Position numbers and translations under genes: made by a program. Source: Oceanimonas marisflavi (GTDB lineage Bacteria > Pseudomonadota > Gammaproteobacteria > Enterobacterales > Aeromonadaceae). Taken from it: 64,000 bases of DNA. Positions 49,699-58,308 of this stretch are shown here, piece by piece; position 1 is the first letter of the stretch; the number at the start of each line of letters is the position of its first letter. The notes under the pieces are model-generated. The model was not told the origin of the DNA and ran no database searches. It saw only the letters and a list, made by a program, of their open reading frames with translations. The stretch lies in assembly GCF_003049725.1 (NCBI RefSeq), contig NZ_QAGM01000011.1:45891-109890 (forward strand), read 5' to 3'.

Positions 49699-50480
49699 CA
49701 GCGGCCACAGGCCGGACGACGGCCCTGAGCCCGGGCCTGCATATAGATATTACTGGCCTCGGGCACCAGCGCCGACAGTCCCTGAATGCGGGTACCGTGA
49801 GACGGGTGGGTAGACAGCAGTTCAGGCGGCTGGGGGCCGGATTCCGCCGCCGCCATGTTGCGCCACAGAGTAACCGCCTGCTGCGGGTCAAACCCCGCCT
49901 GAGCCATCAGCTGCAGCCCCAGCCGGTCGGCTTCGGCTTCCTGCTCGCGGCCATAGGGCAGCAGGTACCCTACCTGTACGCCCAACCCCAGCGCCGCCAT
50001 GGCCGGCTGACGCAGGCCGGACTGCCCCAGTGCCGCATCGGCGGCACTCAGGCCAATATTGGTGATCTGAGTACGGGACACCCGTTCATTACTGTGCCGG
50101 GCCAGCACATGAGCGATCTCGTGCCCAATCACGGCAGCGAGCTGATCCTGAGTATTGGCAATCTTGAGCAGGCCGCTGTATACCCCCACCTTGCCACCGG
50201 GCAGCGCAAAGGCGTTAGCCTGTTCAGAGTCGAATAACACCACTTCCCACTGGCCGGCACCAGACAGCTCAGTGACCAGACTGTCGGTCACACACTGCAC
50301 GTAACGGTTAAGGTTGCGATCATTGCTGATATTTTCCTGTTCCTTTATCTGGGAAAAGGACTGCTCTCCCAGCCGCTGCATATCGTTTTCAGAAAACAGC
50401 AACACCTGGCTGCGTCCGGTGGGCGACTGGGTACAGGCAGCGAGCGAGCCCAGGATCAGAGCAAGTAGAATGGCACGCAT
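49698..50480 (-). CDS. M48 family metalloprotease lipoprotein
   Basis: A 260 aa zinc protease anchored as a lipoprotein (lipobox LAAC, Cys16). HEIAH at 120-124 supplies two zinc ligands and the catalytic Glu, and the third ligand is in REQEAEADRLG. It resembles the YcaL/LoiP-type periplasmic proteases that help with outer-membrane protein quality control. A DPQQ...STHPSHGTRIQ C-terminus is typical. It overlaps nagK, a pairing with no obvious functional reason. Confidence 0.9.
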   Translation of the reverse strand: MRAILLALILGSLAACTQSPTGRSQVLLFSENDMQRLGEQSFSQIKEQENISNDRNLNRYVQCVTDSLVTELSGAGQWEVVLFDSEQANAFALPGGKVGVYSGLLKIANTQDQLAAVIGHEIAHVLARHSNERVSRTQITNIGLSAADAALGQSGLRQPAMAALGLGVQVGYLLPYGREQEAEADRLGLQLMAQAGFDPQQAVTLWRNMAAAESGPQPPELLSTHPSHGTRIQGLSALVPEASNIYMQARAQGRRPACGR

Positions 50481-50614
50481 GTGAACTATCTCATACTAAT
50501 GAAAGAAAGGACTTTATTAGCATACAAAAAGGCGGGCGCAAACGCATGCAGGAAGGGGACCGCACAAAACGGACGCAGGGCGACCCCGCAGGCCGGCCCT
50601 GAGCCGTCAGACCA

Positions 50615-50869
50615 TCATGACTCGGGGCTGACCTGACCCGCTTCAGGCACTGTGGTATCGGCCAATAGCCAGAGCGTGTATTTATGCAGCTCCGGATGCT
50701 GTGACAGGGCCACCAGAAAGGCGCCGCCGACCTCCCGATAGCCCAGCTCATAGTTTTTGAGGGTGGTGGGAGGCACCTGAAGCAATTCGGCAAACTTGGG
50801 CCGGCTGAGCCCCATCGCCTCACGAATTTGCCGGATTTTCTTTCCGACCAGGCTGGTATCAGGATTCAT
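50615..50869 (-). CDS. Small XRE-type helix-turn-helix regulator
   Basis: An 84 aa protein with a Cro/CI-type helix-turn-helix (IRQIREAMGLSRPKFAELLQVPPTTLKNYELG) and a short C-terminal tail. The size and form recall NadS/HigA-like antitoxins, yet no toxin-like gene lies beside it on either side. It may be a solitary regulator. The role of the 130 bases between it and the protease gene is unknown. Confidence 0.75.
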   Translation of the reverse strand: MNPDTSLVGKKIRQIREAMGLSRPKFAELLQVPPTTLKNYELGYREVGGAFLVALSQHPELHKYTLWLLADTTVPEAGQVSPES

Positions 50870-51256
50870 AATCTTGCTACTCCTATTTGCAGATTACGGC
50901 AATGGTATGTGTACATTGTTCAGTTTAACACCAGTCAACAGACTCGTTGTGAACACGCCACTTTTTGTTGAAAAAATGTTTCCAGATGGAAAATTAAGCC
51001 TCACATGGAAATCATTTTGCCGCATTTCAGAACATCTGCATGGCATTTATCACGCAATTTCTTCAGCCACTTCGCCTGACTGCTGTCTTGTTAGCCGGTG
51101 CAAAACACGCTAGTCTGGCGCCGTGCGGATATCAGTGAAATGGCGGTTTGCCACCAGACATCAAACACATTTCATGATTCAGCAGCACCGTTTTAACGCG
51201 GCCATTCTGCTGCAGAGCACGCTTAAACACTCATCTGAAATGAGGAACAAAAAAAC
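50870..51256 (+). promoter_or_regulatory. ompA upstream region with promoter and long leader
   Basis: About 390 bases without a gene. The best promoter is TTGTTA (51088-51093) and TAGTCT (51111-51116), spaced by 17 bp, giving a leader of roughly 135 nt. Long leaders are usual for ompA mRNAs. The left part, A/T-rich, probably contains the promoter of the divergent XRE gene. No other feature was recognised. Confidence 0.45.
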
Positions 51257-52210
51257 ATGAAAAAGACAGTGGCTCCTTCTCTGATCGCAATTGCACTGGC
51301 TGCCGCCGGTGTTTCCGCCAGCGCACAGGCCAACGACTGGTACCTGGGTGCCGGTGCCGGTTATGCCGATTATGAAGATCTCAATCGTTATGACGCCAAC
51401 GCCGATGATGACGCCGAAGCCGTGAGCATGTTCGGTGGTTATAACTTCAACCAGTATTTCGGCACCGAGCTGGGCTTCACCAATTTTGGCGGTGACGCCG
51501 ACACCAAGGCCCTGAACCTGTCCGCCATCGGCCGCCTGCCCCTGAGCGATCGCTTCTCCGTATTCGGTGAAGTGGGCGCCCTGGGCTGGGATGCCGACGT
51601 TGCCAGCGGTGACGAAGGTGTCTCTCCCCTCGCCGGCCTGGGCCTGGCCTACCGCGCCAGCGATCTGGTGGACGTACAGCTACGCTATCGTCGCGTTGAA
51701 GACATGGGTGATGAAGTCAACAACGGCTTTGAAACCGACGTCAACAACGTGATGCTGGAGCTGGTACTGCACCCCAACCGTCGCGTGGCCGCTCCCGCTC
51801 CGGTTGCCCCGGTCGCTCCCCAGCCGCAGCCTGAAGTCACCTACGAAACCCGTACCGTGACTGCCGATGGCTCTGTATATTTCGCCTTTGACAGCTCTGC
51901 CCTGTCCCCTGAAGCCCGCGCCACCCTGGACGAAGTGGCCCGTTTTGCCGAGCAAAATCCGAACCACCAGGTTGAACTGGCCGGCTACGCCGACCGTCTG
52001 GGCAGTGCCGAATACAACCGCAAGCTGTCCGAGCGCCGTGCGCTGGCTGCCAAGGAATACCTGGTACAGCGCGGTGTAGCCGCTGAAAACATTCAGACCG
52101 CCTGGTACGGTGAAGAACTGGCACAGGGTGTGAGCGAAGAAGAGCGTCAGCGCGATCGCCGTGTGGATGCCAAGGCCCAGGCCAGCATTCAGATCGAAAT
52201 CATCGAATAA
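51257..52210 (+). CDS. ompA: OmpA family outer-membrane protein
   Basis: A 317 aa porin-like structural protein. A signal peptide (MKKTVAPSLIAIALAAAGV, ending SAQA) precedes an eight-strand barrel (about 26-170). A Pro/Ala hinge (VAAPAPVAPVAPQPQPE) and an OmpA C-terminal domain that binds peptidoglycan follow, with the conserved Asp and Arg in GYADRLGSAEYNRKLSERRA. GAGGAAC precedes the ATG. It ties the outer membrane to the wall. A strong terminator follows. Confidence 0.92.
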   Translation: MKKTVAPSLIAIALAAAGVSASAQANDWYLGAGAGYADYEDLNRYDANADDDAEAVSMFGGYNFNQYFGTELGFTNFGGDADTKALNLSAIGRLPLSDRFSVFGEVGALGWDADVASGDEGVSPLAGLGLAYRASDLVDVQLRYRRVEDMGDEVNNGFETDVNNVMLELVLHPNRRVAAPAPVAPVAPQPQPEVTYETRTVTADGSVYFAFDSSALSPEARATLDEVARFAEQNPNHQVELAGYADRLGSAEYNRKLSERRALAAKEYLVQRGVAAENIQTAWYGEELAQGVSEEERQRDRRVDAKAQASIQIEIIE

Positions 52211-52232
52211 GACACGCTGCCAAGCCTGTCAC

Positions 52233-52256
52233 AAACGGCCCTCAGGGGCCGTTTTT
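52233..52256 (+). terminator. Terminator of ompA
   Basis: Perfect 9 bp stem AAACGGCCC/GGGCCGTTT with a TCAG loop and a T-run. Confidence 0.88.
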
Positions 52257-52317
52257 GTTTTTCACGATTCTTCCCCTTATCTGGCATACTGCATTTTTGT
52301 CTTTTCGAATCAATCTC

Positions 52318-52779
52318 ATGCAATGCCATTGTGACAGCAAACAGCCGTTTTCCGACTGCTGCCAGCCCTTTCTGGAAGGCCGGCTCGAGGCCCCCACCCC
52401 CCTGGCGCTGATGCGCTCCCGCTACAGCGCCTACCGGCTCGGGCTGGGAGACTATCTGGTGCACACCTGGCACCCCGACACCCTGGGTGAACTGAACGCC
52501 GATACCTTGCGGCAATCAGGGCTCGATACGGAATGGCTGGGACTGGCCATCGTTTTTGCCCGTGGAACCCCCGCCGACAGCGAGGGCGAAGTGGAATTCA
52601 AAGTCCGCTACCGTGAGAGCGGCCGGGTGGTGTTGCTGCATGAACGCTCCCGCTTTGTTCGGTTCCAGGGACGCTGGGTATACCATTCCGGTGAGCATAA
52701 CCCACCCAAAATTGGCCCGAATCAGCCATGTCCCTGTTACAGCGGTAAAAAATACAAACAGTGCTGCGGCCGACGCTGA
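52318..52779 (+). CDS. YchJ family SEC-C zinc-motif protein
   Basis: A 153 aa protein of the UPF0225 (YchJ) family with an NTF2-like core. A cysteine motif opens the protein (CHCDSKQPFSDCC) and a SEC-C zinc motif closes it (CPCYSGKKYKQCC). Function is unknown; the SEC-C motif elsewhere binds zinc and protein partners such as SecB or ribosomes. ATG 52318 is chosen because it begins with the conserved Cys motif, although no strong ribosome site is visible. The next gene, purU, follows 31 bp later as in several related genomes. Confidence 0.87.
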   Translation: MQCHCDSKQPFSDCCQPFLEGRLEAPTPLALMRSRYSAYRLGLGDYLVHTWHPDTLGELNADTLRQSGLDTEWLGLAIVFARGTPADSEGEVEFKVRYRESGRVVLLHERSRFVRFQGRWVYHSGEHNPPKIGPNQPCPCYSGKKYKQCCGRR

Positions 52780-52810
52780 ACTTCTTTACCCATCATCAGA
52801 AGAAAGAAAA

Positions 52811-53647
52811 ATGGAACGGAAAATACTGCTGAGCCACAGCCCCGATACTCGCGGGCTTATCTCGAAAATCACCAACATCTGCTATAAACACCAGCTCAAT
52901 ATCGTGCGCAACGACGAGTTTGTGGATCACGACAACGGCCACTTCTTTATGCGCACCGAGCTGGAAGGGCGTTTTAACGATCATACCCTGCTGGCCGATC
53001 TGGACGAGGCACTGCCGAATGGGGGCCAGAACCGGCTGGTGCCGGCGGGCAGCAAGCGGGGGGTGATCCTGGTGACCAAGGAAGCCCACTGCCTGGGCGA
53101 TATCCTGATGAAGCACTTCAGCGGCGCCATGAACATCGACATTGCCGCCGTGGTGGGCAACTACGACACCCTGCAGGGACTGACCGAAAAATTCGACATT
53201 CCCTGGCACACCGTGTCTCACGACGGGCTGAACCGCCCCGAGCACGAGCAGCTGCTGGCCGAGGTGATCGACCGCTACCAGCCCGACTATGTGGTGCTGG
53301 CCAAATATATGCGCATTCTCAGTCCGGCCTTTGTGGCCCGCTATGAGCAACGCATTATCAATATTCACCACTCCTTTCTGCCCGCCTTTATCGGCGCCAG
53401 CCCCTATCGCCAGGCCTATGAACGGGGCGTCAAGATGATCGGCGCCACCGCCCACTTCGTAACCGACGATCTGGACGAAGGCCCCATTATCGAACAGGAC
53501 GTGACCCATGTGAGTCATGCTTTTTCTGCTGAAGACATGGCCAGGGCCGGCCGGGACGTGGAAAAGTCGGTGCTGAGCCGGGCGCTCAACCTGGTGCTGG
53601 AAGAAAAGGTATTTGTGTACGGCAACCGCACCGTGGTGTTTAAATAA
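52811..53647 (+). CDS. purU: Formyltetrahydrofolate deformylase
   Basis: Hydrolyses 10-formyl-THF to formate and THF, balancing one-carbon pools and feeding PurT. The 278 aa protein has an N-terminal ACT domain (SPDTRGLISKITNICYKHQLN in outline) and a formyltransferase domain. Catalytic residues lie in INIHHSFLPAF and the aspartate in HFVTDDLDEGPIIEQD. The same frame is open far upstream, overlapping ychJ; ATG 52811 matches the family start MERKILLSH. Confidence 0.94.
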   Translation: MERKILLSHSPDTRGLISKITNICYKHQLNIVRNDEFVDHDNGHFFMRTELEGRFNDHTLLADLDEALPNGGQNRLVPAGSKRGVILVTKEAHCLGDILMKHFSGAMNIDIAAVVGNYDTLQGLTEKFDIPWHTVSHDGLNRPEHEQLLAEVIDRYQPDYVVLAKYMRILSPAFVARYEQRIINIHHSFLPAFIGASPYRQAYERGVKMIGATAHFVTDDLDEGPIIEQDVTHVSHAFSAEDMARAGRDVEKSVLSRALNLVLEEKVFVYGNRTVVFK

Positions 53648-53661
53648 TCCCCCTTCGGGGG

Positions 53662-53808
53662 AGCTGTAAGCCGTAAGCTGTCAGCTGTAAGTGGCGGCGT
53701 TTGGATGGCTCTCAGCCGTGCTTGCAAACGCCCGTAGGACTGCAGGTAGAAACAGTACCTGCAGACTACACCGGGCGGCTTACAGCTTAAGGCTGACCGC
53801 TTACAGCT
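53662..53808. repeat. Second inverted AGCTGTAAGC repeat array
   Basis: AGCTGTAAGC variants at 53662-53690 and their reverse complement at 53776-53808 flank a hairpin with 9 bp arms CTGCAGGTA/TACCTGCAG (53740-53764), itself bracketed by GTAG and CTAC. A CCCCC-TTC-GGGGG hairpin lies just before it after purU. The motif is the one at 21498-21685, and the site is again between convergent 3' ends. Confidence 0.7.
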
Positions 53809-53811
53809 GTG

Positions 53812-54102
53812 TTATTTGTGGCTTTTCTCAAAAGCGGCCTTTTGTTCGGCGGTCGCTTCTTGCTGGTATTTATCCTTCCACTCGCCATAGGGCATGCCGT
53901 AGACCCGCTCCCGGGCCTGATCGTAGTTCATTTCCACGCCCCGCTCTTCGGCTGCGGCCAGATACCACTTGCTCAGGCAATTGCGACAAAAACCGGCCAG
54001 GTTCATCAGATCGATGTTCTGCACGTCCTTGCGCTTGTCCAGGTGGGCCACCAGGGCGCGAAAGGCGGCGGCTTCCAGTTCGGTCTGGGTTTGCTTGTCC
54101 AT
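53812..54102 (-). CDS. DUF1244 domain protein
   Basis: A 96 aa cytoplasmic protein of the DUF1244 family (PF06844). The core RKDVQNIDLMNLAGFCRNCL in outline is followed by SKWYLAAAEERG and YGMPYGEWK, and two Cys (FCRNC) form a conserved pair. Function is unknown. GGAGA precedes the ATG. It is divergent from yfbR by 69 bp and convergent with purU. Confidence 0.88.
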   Translation of the reverse strand: MDKQTQTELEAAAFRALVAHLDKRKDVQNIDLMNLAGFCRNCLSKWYLAAAEERGVEMNYDQARERVYGMPYGEWKDKYQQEATAEQKAAFEKSHK

Positions 54103-54171
54103 GAATCTTCTCCATTGATAATTGTGATGCCATTATAACGGCAAGCCCCGCAAACCTCATGAGGTAACATC

Positions 54172-54765
54172 ATGAACCGCAGTCACTTTTTTGCCCAGAT
54201 GGCACGCATGAAGCTTATTCAGCGCTGGCCGCTGATGCGCAATACCGATCCCGAAAACGTGGCCGAGCACAGCCTGCAGGTGGCCATGGTGGCCCACGCC
54301 CTGGCGGTGATTAAAAACACCCTCTTTGAAGGCAGACTGGATCCGGGCACCGCCGCCCTGCGCGCGCTCTATCACGACGCCAGTGAAGTGCTCACCGGCG
54401 ATCTGCCCACCCCGGTGAAATATTTCAACCGGGAGATGGCCACCGCCTACAAGGCCATTGAGCAAAACGCCGAGCAAAGCCTGCTGGCCATGCTGCCTGC
54501 CGAGCTGCAGCCGGCCTTTGAGCCGCTGCTGTGCGGCCATGTTGAGGATGACTACGCCCGGCTGGTGAAGTCTGCCGACATTCTCTGCGCCTATCTCAAG
54601 TGCGAGGAAGAGCTGTCGGCGGGCAACCGGGAATTCGCCAAGGCCCGGGAGCGCCTCACCGCCATGCTGGATGAGCGCATGAACGACGAAATTCGGTATT
54701 TTCTGGAGGTGTTCGTGCCCAGCTTTTCCCTGTCGCTGGATGAGATTTCCACCCCGGGGTTTTGA
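54172..54765 (+). CDS. yfbR: 5'-Deoxynucleotidase YfbR
   Basis: An HD-domain phosphohydrolase that removes phosphate from deoxyribonucleoside 5'-monophosphates, notably in dCTP-based dTTP supply. The 197 aa protein shows the metal ligands in [17 protein letters not shown] and [19 protein letters not shown], and a C-terminal Asp in [14 protein letters not shown]. The start [19 protein letters not shown] is typical. Confidence 0.94.
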   Translation: MNRSHFFAQMARMKLIQRWPLMRNTDPENVAEHSLQVAMVAHALAVIKNTLFEGRLDPGTAALRALYHDASEVLTGDLPTPVKYFNREMATAYKAIEQNAEQSLLAMLPAELQPAFEPLLCGHVEDDYARLVKSADILCAYLKCEEELSAGNREFAKARERLTAMLDERMNDEIRYFLEVFVPSFSLSLDEISTPGF

Positions 54766-54773
54766 GTAACACT

Positions 54774-54812
54774 GTGAGGGGTGAGGGGTGAGGGGTAAAG
54801 TTTATCCCCTCA
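54774..54812. repeat. Short GTGAGGG tandem repeat with inverted copy
   Basis: Three perfect GTGAGGG heptamers (54774-54794) are followed by CCCCTCAC (54805-54812), between the convergent yfbR and DUF3833 genes. The inverted arrangement could act as a weak terminator. It may be only low-complexity sequence. Confidence 0.4.
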
Positions 54813-54830
54813 CTCTTCCCCCCTCTCTCC

Positions 54831-55355
54831 TCACAAAGCAGTTTTACGCTCCATCCACAGGGTGACTTCACCGACCTTAAAGCCCCACTTGGTCATCTCG
54901 GCCCGGTTGATCAGGCGGTTTTCGTCGAGCAGATACATCCAGTCGTTAAAGTCGATGTCCCAGACCTTGCCGTCCACCGGCACCGCCAGGGTATAGCGCC
55001 AGTTCAGGGCATAGCCCTGAGTGCGGCCTTCGGCGGGCGTGACCACGTCATCGGCGGTGCCGGTATAGCGGCCGTCGGGGTGTTTTTCCAGATACCAGAC
55101 CCGGCGCTGCTGCTCGCCGTCATCGTACACAAAGTCTTCTTCCAGCACGCCCTTGTTGCCTTCCCAGCTGGCCACCATGTCCACCCTGAAGCGCCGCAAC
55201 ACCCGGCCGGATCTGTCCTGCACCATGCCAAAGGCCACCAGCTCACCGTTGAAGAACCGGTCCAGCTCCAGCGCCGGCGTGGTGTTTTCATAGTCGGCAA
55301 TCTGGCTGCTGCAGGACGTCAGCAGCAGGGTCAGCGCCATCAGCAGAAGTTTCAT
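54831..55355 (-). CDS. DUF3833 lipoprotein, last gene of the photolyase-cfa operon
   Basis: A 174 aa protein of the DUF3833 family (PF12915) with a lipobox (LTSC, Cys15). It has LELDRFFNGELVAFGMVQDR, DFVYDDGEQQRRVWYLEK and WMYLLDENRLINRAEMTKWG, the ordinary landmarks. The fold resembles lipid-binding barrels and the function is unknown. AAAGGAGG precedes the ATG, one base after the upstream stop. Its membership in the lipid-modification cluster suggests work at the cell envelope. Confidence 0.85.
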   Translation of the reverse strand: MKLLLMALTLLLTSCSSQIADYENTTPALELDRFFNGELVAFGMVQDRSGRVLRRFRVDMVASWEGNKGVLEEDFVYDDGEQQRRVWYLEKHPDGRYTGTADDVVTPAEGRTQGYALNWRYTLAVPVDGKVWDIDFNDWMYLLDENRLINRAEMTKWGFKVGEVTLWMERKTAL

Positions 55356-55356
55356 G

Positions 55357-55839
55357 TCAGCCTCCTTTGAGCTGTCGGGTCAGGGCCGGATCCCGGCTGT
55401 CGGTGGACAGCCAGATCGCCAGAAAGGCGGGAGCAAAGGCCGGGTCGTCGATGCTGCCCAGCAACCGCCAGTTGAAGTAAAACCGGCTGGCGCCGTTTTC
55501 ATCCACCCTCAGCACCAGCTCGTCATTGGTCCGCACCGATGGCCACAAGCGCTCCAGCTGCTGAGGCCATTCCGGCTTCCAGTTTACTCCCAGCCGCTGC
55601 CACTCCTTCACCGTGGCGGTGAGCAGGTCCTCCTTGTCGATATTGCGTTGATAACGCAGCGACAGCGCCTGAGGAAAGCGGTTGGCCTGATAACGGCCAT
55701 CTTCACTGTAGAAACGGGCGTGGTACAGATCCCAGAACAGCCAGCTCATTTTACCCTGCCCCACCAGAGTGAGATCAGACACCGGGCTGGCCCAGGCCGA
55801 TGACACCATCAGCAACAGCATGCAACAGAGCTTTTTCAT
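55357..55839 (-). CDS. Exported chalcone-isomerase-like protein
   Basis: A 160 aa protein with a signal peptide (ending SSAWAS) and a chalcone-isomerase-like fold (Chalcone_3 type). It includes LVGQGKMSWLFWDLYHARFYSEDG and the C-terminal AFLAIWLSTDSRDPALTRQL. Fatty-acid binding is known for other members of the fold, and catalytic isomerase residues of plants are not expected. GGAGG lies 9 bases before the ATG. It stands in the cluster between DUF2878 and DUF3833, the usual order in related genomes. Confidence 0.82.
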   Translation of the reverse strand: MKKLCCMLLLMVSSAWASPVSDLTLVGQGKMSWLFWDLYHARFYSEDGRYQANRFPQALSLRYQRNIDKEDLLTATVKEWQRLGVNWKPEWPQQLERLWPSVRTNDELVLRVDENGASRFYFNWRLLGSIDDPAFAPAFLAIWLSTDSRDPALTRQLKGG

Positions 55840-55845
55840 GATTTG

Positions 55846-56325
55846 CTACCTCCGCAGTCGTTGGTCAAGCACCACCAGCAGCGGCAGCAAGCCCGACCAG
55901 ATCAGCGCCAGGATCAGCGCCGAAGGCCAGAACCCCAGAGGCAGTACCACCGCCTCCAGTTTCCAGCCGGCAATATAAGAGCTGGCCCCTGCCCCGGCAC
56001 CGGTCAGCGCCAGCCAGAGCCAGGAAAAGCGCCTGAGCCACACCAGGCTGTGCCCCAGAGTCAGTACAAAGCCCACCCATAACAGCCCCAGCCACAGCGG
56101 CCAGTGGCTGAAGGCAAATACGCCGGTCAGGGTAAGCAGGCCGTCCACCGCCATCCCCAGGGCTGCCAGCCACAGCACCCGCACATCGGCCCCCCGGCTG
56201 GGGGTAAAGGCAAAGTGCACCAGCAACAGGCCGGTGGTGAGCCAGGCCCAGGCATTTTGTCCGGCTACCGCCAGCAGCCAGAAGCCTTCAAAGGCCAGCA
56301 GCTGGGTCCATTGCCATTTCGACAT
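55846..56325 (-). CDS. DUF2878 membrane protein
   Basis: A 159 aa hydrophobic protein with about five helices, of the DUF2878 family (PF11086). Landmarks are AWAWLTTGLLLVHFAF, GMAVDGLLTLTGVFAF and PLGFWPSALILALIWSG. No function is known. The frame extends ten codons upstream into cfa, but ATG 56325 follows the cfa stop by two bases and is preceded by AGGAC. It probably assists the cluster in the inner membrane. Confidence 0.82.
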   Translation of the reverse strand: MSKWQWTQLLAFEGFWLLAVAGQNAWAWLTTGLLLVHFAFTPSRGADVRVLWLAALGMAVDGLLTLTGVFAFSHWPLWLGLLWVGFVLTLGHSLVWLRRFSWLWLALTGAGAGASSYIAGWKLEAVVLPLGFWPSALILALIWSGLLPLLVVLDQRLRR

Positions 56326-56327
56326 GA

Positions 56328-57578
56328 TCAGCCGGTCCTGTGATCCCGACAGCATCGCCGGGCTTCCGGTTTCACCGCCTCAAAATGGGCCAGACCAATG
56401 GTGCCTTCCCGAAAGCCGCCTTCGCAGTAAGCGAAGTAATAGGCCCACAGCCGCTGAAAATCAGTTCCATACCCCAGTCTCGCCAGCTCCGGCTCGGCCC
56501 GGCGAAAGCGCTCGGCCCAGATCCGCAGGGTCTCGGCATAGTCCCGGCCATAGTCATGCAGCCGCACCAGCGTCATGTCGGTCTGCTCCCTAAGGTGGCG
56601 GGTCATTTCACTGACCGAAGGCAGACAGCCACCGGGAAAGATATAACGCTGAATAAAATCCACGCCCTTGCGGTATTGCTCATAACGCTGATCGGCAATG
56701 GTAATGGCCTGGATCAGCAAGCGGCCGTGGGGCCTGAGCAAACGGTTCAGGGTGTTAAAATACACAGGCAGATATTCGTGCCCCACGGCTTCTATCATCT
56801 CCACCGACACCAGCTTGTCATACTGACCGCTCAGATCCCGGTAGTCCTTCAGCAACAGGGTCACCCTGTCTTCCAGGCCCTGCTGCCTCACCCGGGCCTG
56901 AGCGTGTTCAAACTGCTCCCGGGACAGGGTGGTGGTGGTCACCCGGCAGCCATAGTGACGGGCTGCATAGCAGGCCAGTCCGCCCCAGCCGGTGCCGATC
57001 TCCAGCAGATGATCGTCCGGTTTCAGCGCCAGCCGCTCGCAAATCAGTCGCAGTTTGTGCTCCTGAGCCTGCTCCAGGCTGGCATTGACGTCGGGAAACA
57101 CCGCCGAGGAGTACTGCATATACGGATCCAGAAACAGCTGGTACATGTCGTTGCCCAGATCGTAATGAGCGGCAATATTGGCCCGGCTGCCGGTTTTTGA
57201 ATTGCGGTTGCGCCTGTGTGCCAGACGGTGCCAGGGCCAGGTCAGCCAGCCCAGACGCCGCTCCAGCCGGTCCAGTACCTCCATATTGCGGGCAAACAAC
57301 CGGGTCAGGGCGGTCAGATCCGGGCTGTGCCAGCCGCCTTCCACCCAGCATTCGGCAGCCCCTATGCTGCCTCCCGTGATCAGCCGGCGATAACAACGGG
57401 GATCATGAACCCGCACGCTGGCCTGAATACCGGCTTCAGGCTCACCGAAAAAGAAGGTATCGTCGCCGTCCTGAATGGTCAGGCCGGCATGCTTCAGGCC
57501 GGACAACAAGGAAAATGCCAGACTGCGGGCCCAGCGATCCAGGCGGCGGGGGGCGGCTTGAGTCAGTGTCGTCTCCAT
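56328..57578 (-). CDS. cfa: Cyclopropane-fatty-acyl-phospholipid synthase family protein
   Basis: A 416 aa SAM-dependent enzyme that adds a methylene or methyl carbon to double bonds of membrane phospholipid acyl chains. The N-terminal lipid-binding part (about 1-125) precedes the SAM domain, with HYDLGNDMYQLFLDPYMQYSSA in outline, LLEIGTGWGGLACYAA and SVEMIEAVGHEYLPVYF. E. coli Cfa is 382 aa. The cluster form next to the FAD protein and DUF1365 may make a modified, possibly methylated, fatty acid instead of a cyclopropane. AAGGA lies 7 bases before the ATG. Confidence 0.9.
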   Translation of the reverse strand: METTLTQAAPRRLDRWARSLAFSLLSGLKHAGLTIQDGDDTFFFGEPEAGIQASVRVHDPRCYRRLITGGSIGAAECWVEGGWHSPDLTALTRLFARNMEVLDRLERRLGWLTWPWHRLAHRRNRNSKTGSRANIAAHYDLGNDMYQLFLDPYMQYSSAVFPDVNASLEQAQEHKLRLICERLALKPDDHLLEIGTGWGGLACYAARHYGCRVTTTTLSREQFEHAQARVRQQGLEDRVTLLLKDYRDLSGQYDKLVSVEMIEAVGHEYLPVYFNTLNRLLRPHGRLLIQAITIADQRYEQYRKGVDFIQRYIFPGGCLPSVSEMTRHLREQTDMTLVRLHDYGRDYAETLRIWAERFRRAEPELARLGYGTDFQRLWAYYFAYCEGGFREGTIGLAHFEAVKPEARRCCRDHRTG

Positions 57579-57588
57579 CTTGGCATCC

Positions 57589-58308
57589 TTAAGGGTGTGA
57601 GTGATAGGGAATGCGTTTTAACAACAGTTTCAGCGCCTGCCAGTAAATGCCGCGCATCACCGTCAGGGTCATCACCGGCCACTGCCGCAACGCCATTCGC
57701 AGCGCATGGGCATTAAAGGGCCGGCGGCGCAGTGCCAGGGTGGCATCAAACAGCAGCTCGGGGTTGCGGTTTTCAATATGCACCAGGGCCCGTTTCGCCG
57801 GCGGTGATATGCGCCAGTGATACTGCATGGCCATGCCCATAAAGGGAGAAACATGAAAGGCCTTGTCGGTGGGGCCGGGCCGGGCCAGATCCACCAGATA
57901 ACAGTGGCGCTCATTCCAGGGGGTGTTGCGCACCTCCGCCAGCAGATAGCGGGCCTCGGTGCCCCGGTAACAGAAAAACAGGTTTACCGGGCTGAAATAA
58001 AGGCCGAAACAGCGCACCTGGCCCAGCATCAGCACCCGCTCAAGACCGTCGGTATGGCCGCCCAGGTGAGCCACTTCTTCCAGCACCGCCTGCTTGAGCG
58101 GCGTGTGCGCGTTACCCAGGTAGTCGCCACGGCGAAAACTCAGGGGCGCAAAGCCTTCAAGGGCAAAGCAGCGGCTGGCGGCGGCGAGCCGGGGCAGCTC
58201 GTCCAGATCCAGCGCCAGCATGTACAGGCCATAGCTGAAGGCATGGGCTCTGGGCTGATAACGGCGATGGCGCACCACGCCGGTATAGATGGCGCTGTTC
58301 AGGCTCAC
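57589..58308 (-). CDS. DUF1365 family protein
   Basis: A 239 aa protein of the DUF1365 family (PF07103). It starts NSAIYTGVVRHRRYQPRAHAF and contains RCFGLYFSPVNLFFCYR, HVSPFMGMAMQYHW and a hydrophobic C-terminal end with WPVMTLTVMRGIYWQALKL. Activity is unknown, but the family regularly sits between the FAD amine-oxidase-like protein and Cfa. GTG 58308 overlaps the upstream stop (GTGA) and has GGAG 7 bases before it; the open frame continues upstream. Confidence 0.87.
   Translation of the reverse strand: MSLNSAIYTGVVRHRRYQPRAHAFSYGLYMLALDLDELPRLAAASRCFALEGFAPLSFRRGDYLGNAHTPLKQAVLEEVAHLGGHTDGLERVLMLGQVRCFGLYFSPVNLFFCYRGTEARYLLAEVRNTPWNERHCYLVDLARPGPTDKAFHVSPFMGMAMQYHWRISPPAKRALVHIENRNPELLFDATLALRRRPFNAHALRMALRQWPVMTLTVMRGIYWQALKLLLKRIPYHSHP

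Noticed and set aside
50615..50869. HigA/NadS-type antitoxin of a toxin-antitoxin pair
   Set aside because: The small regulator has antitoxin-like form, but no toxin-sized frame adjoins it on the same strand, so only a regulator is called.
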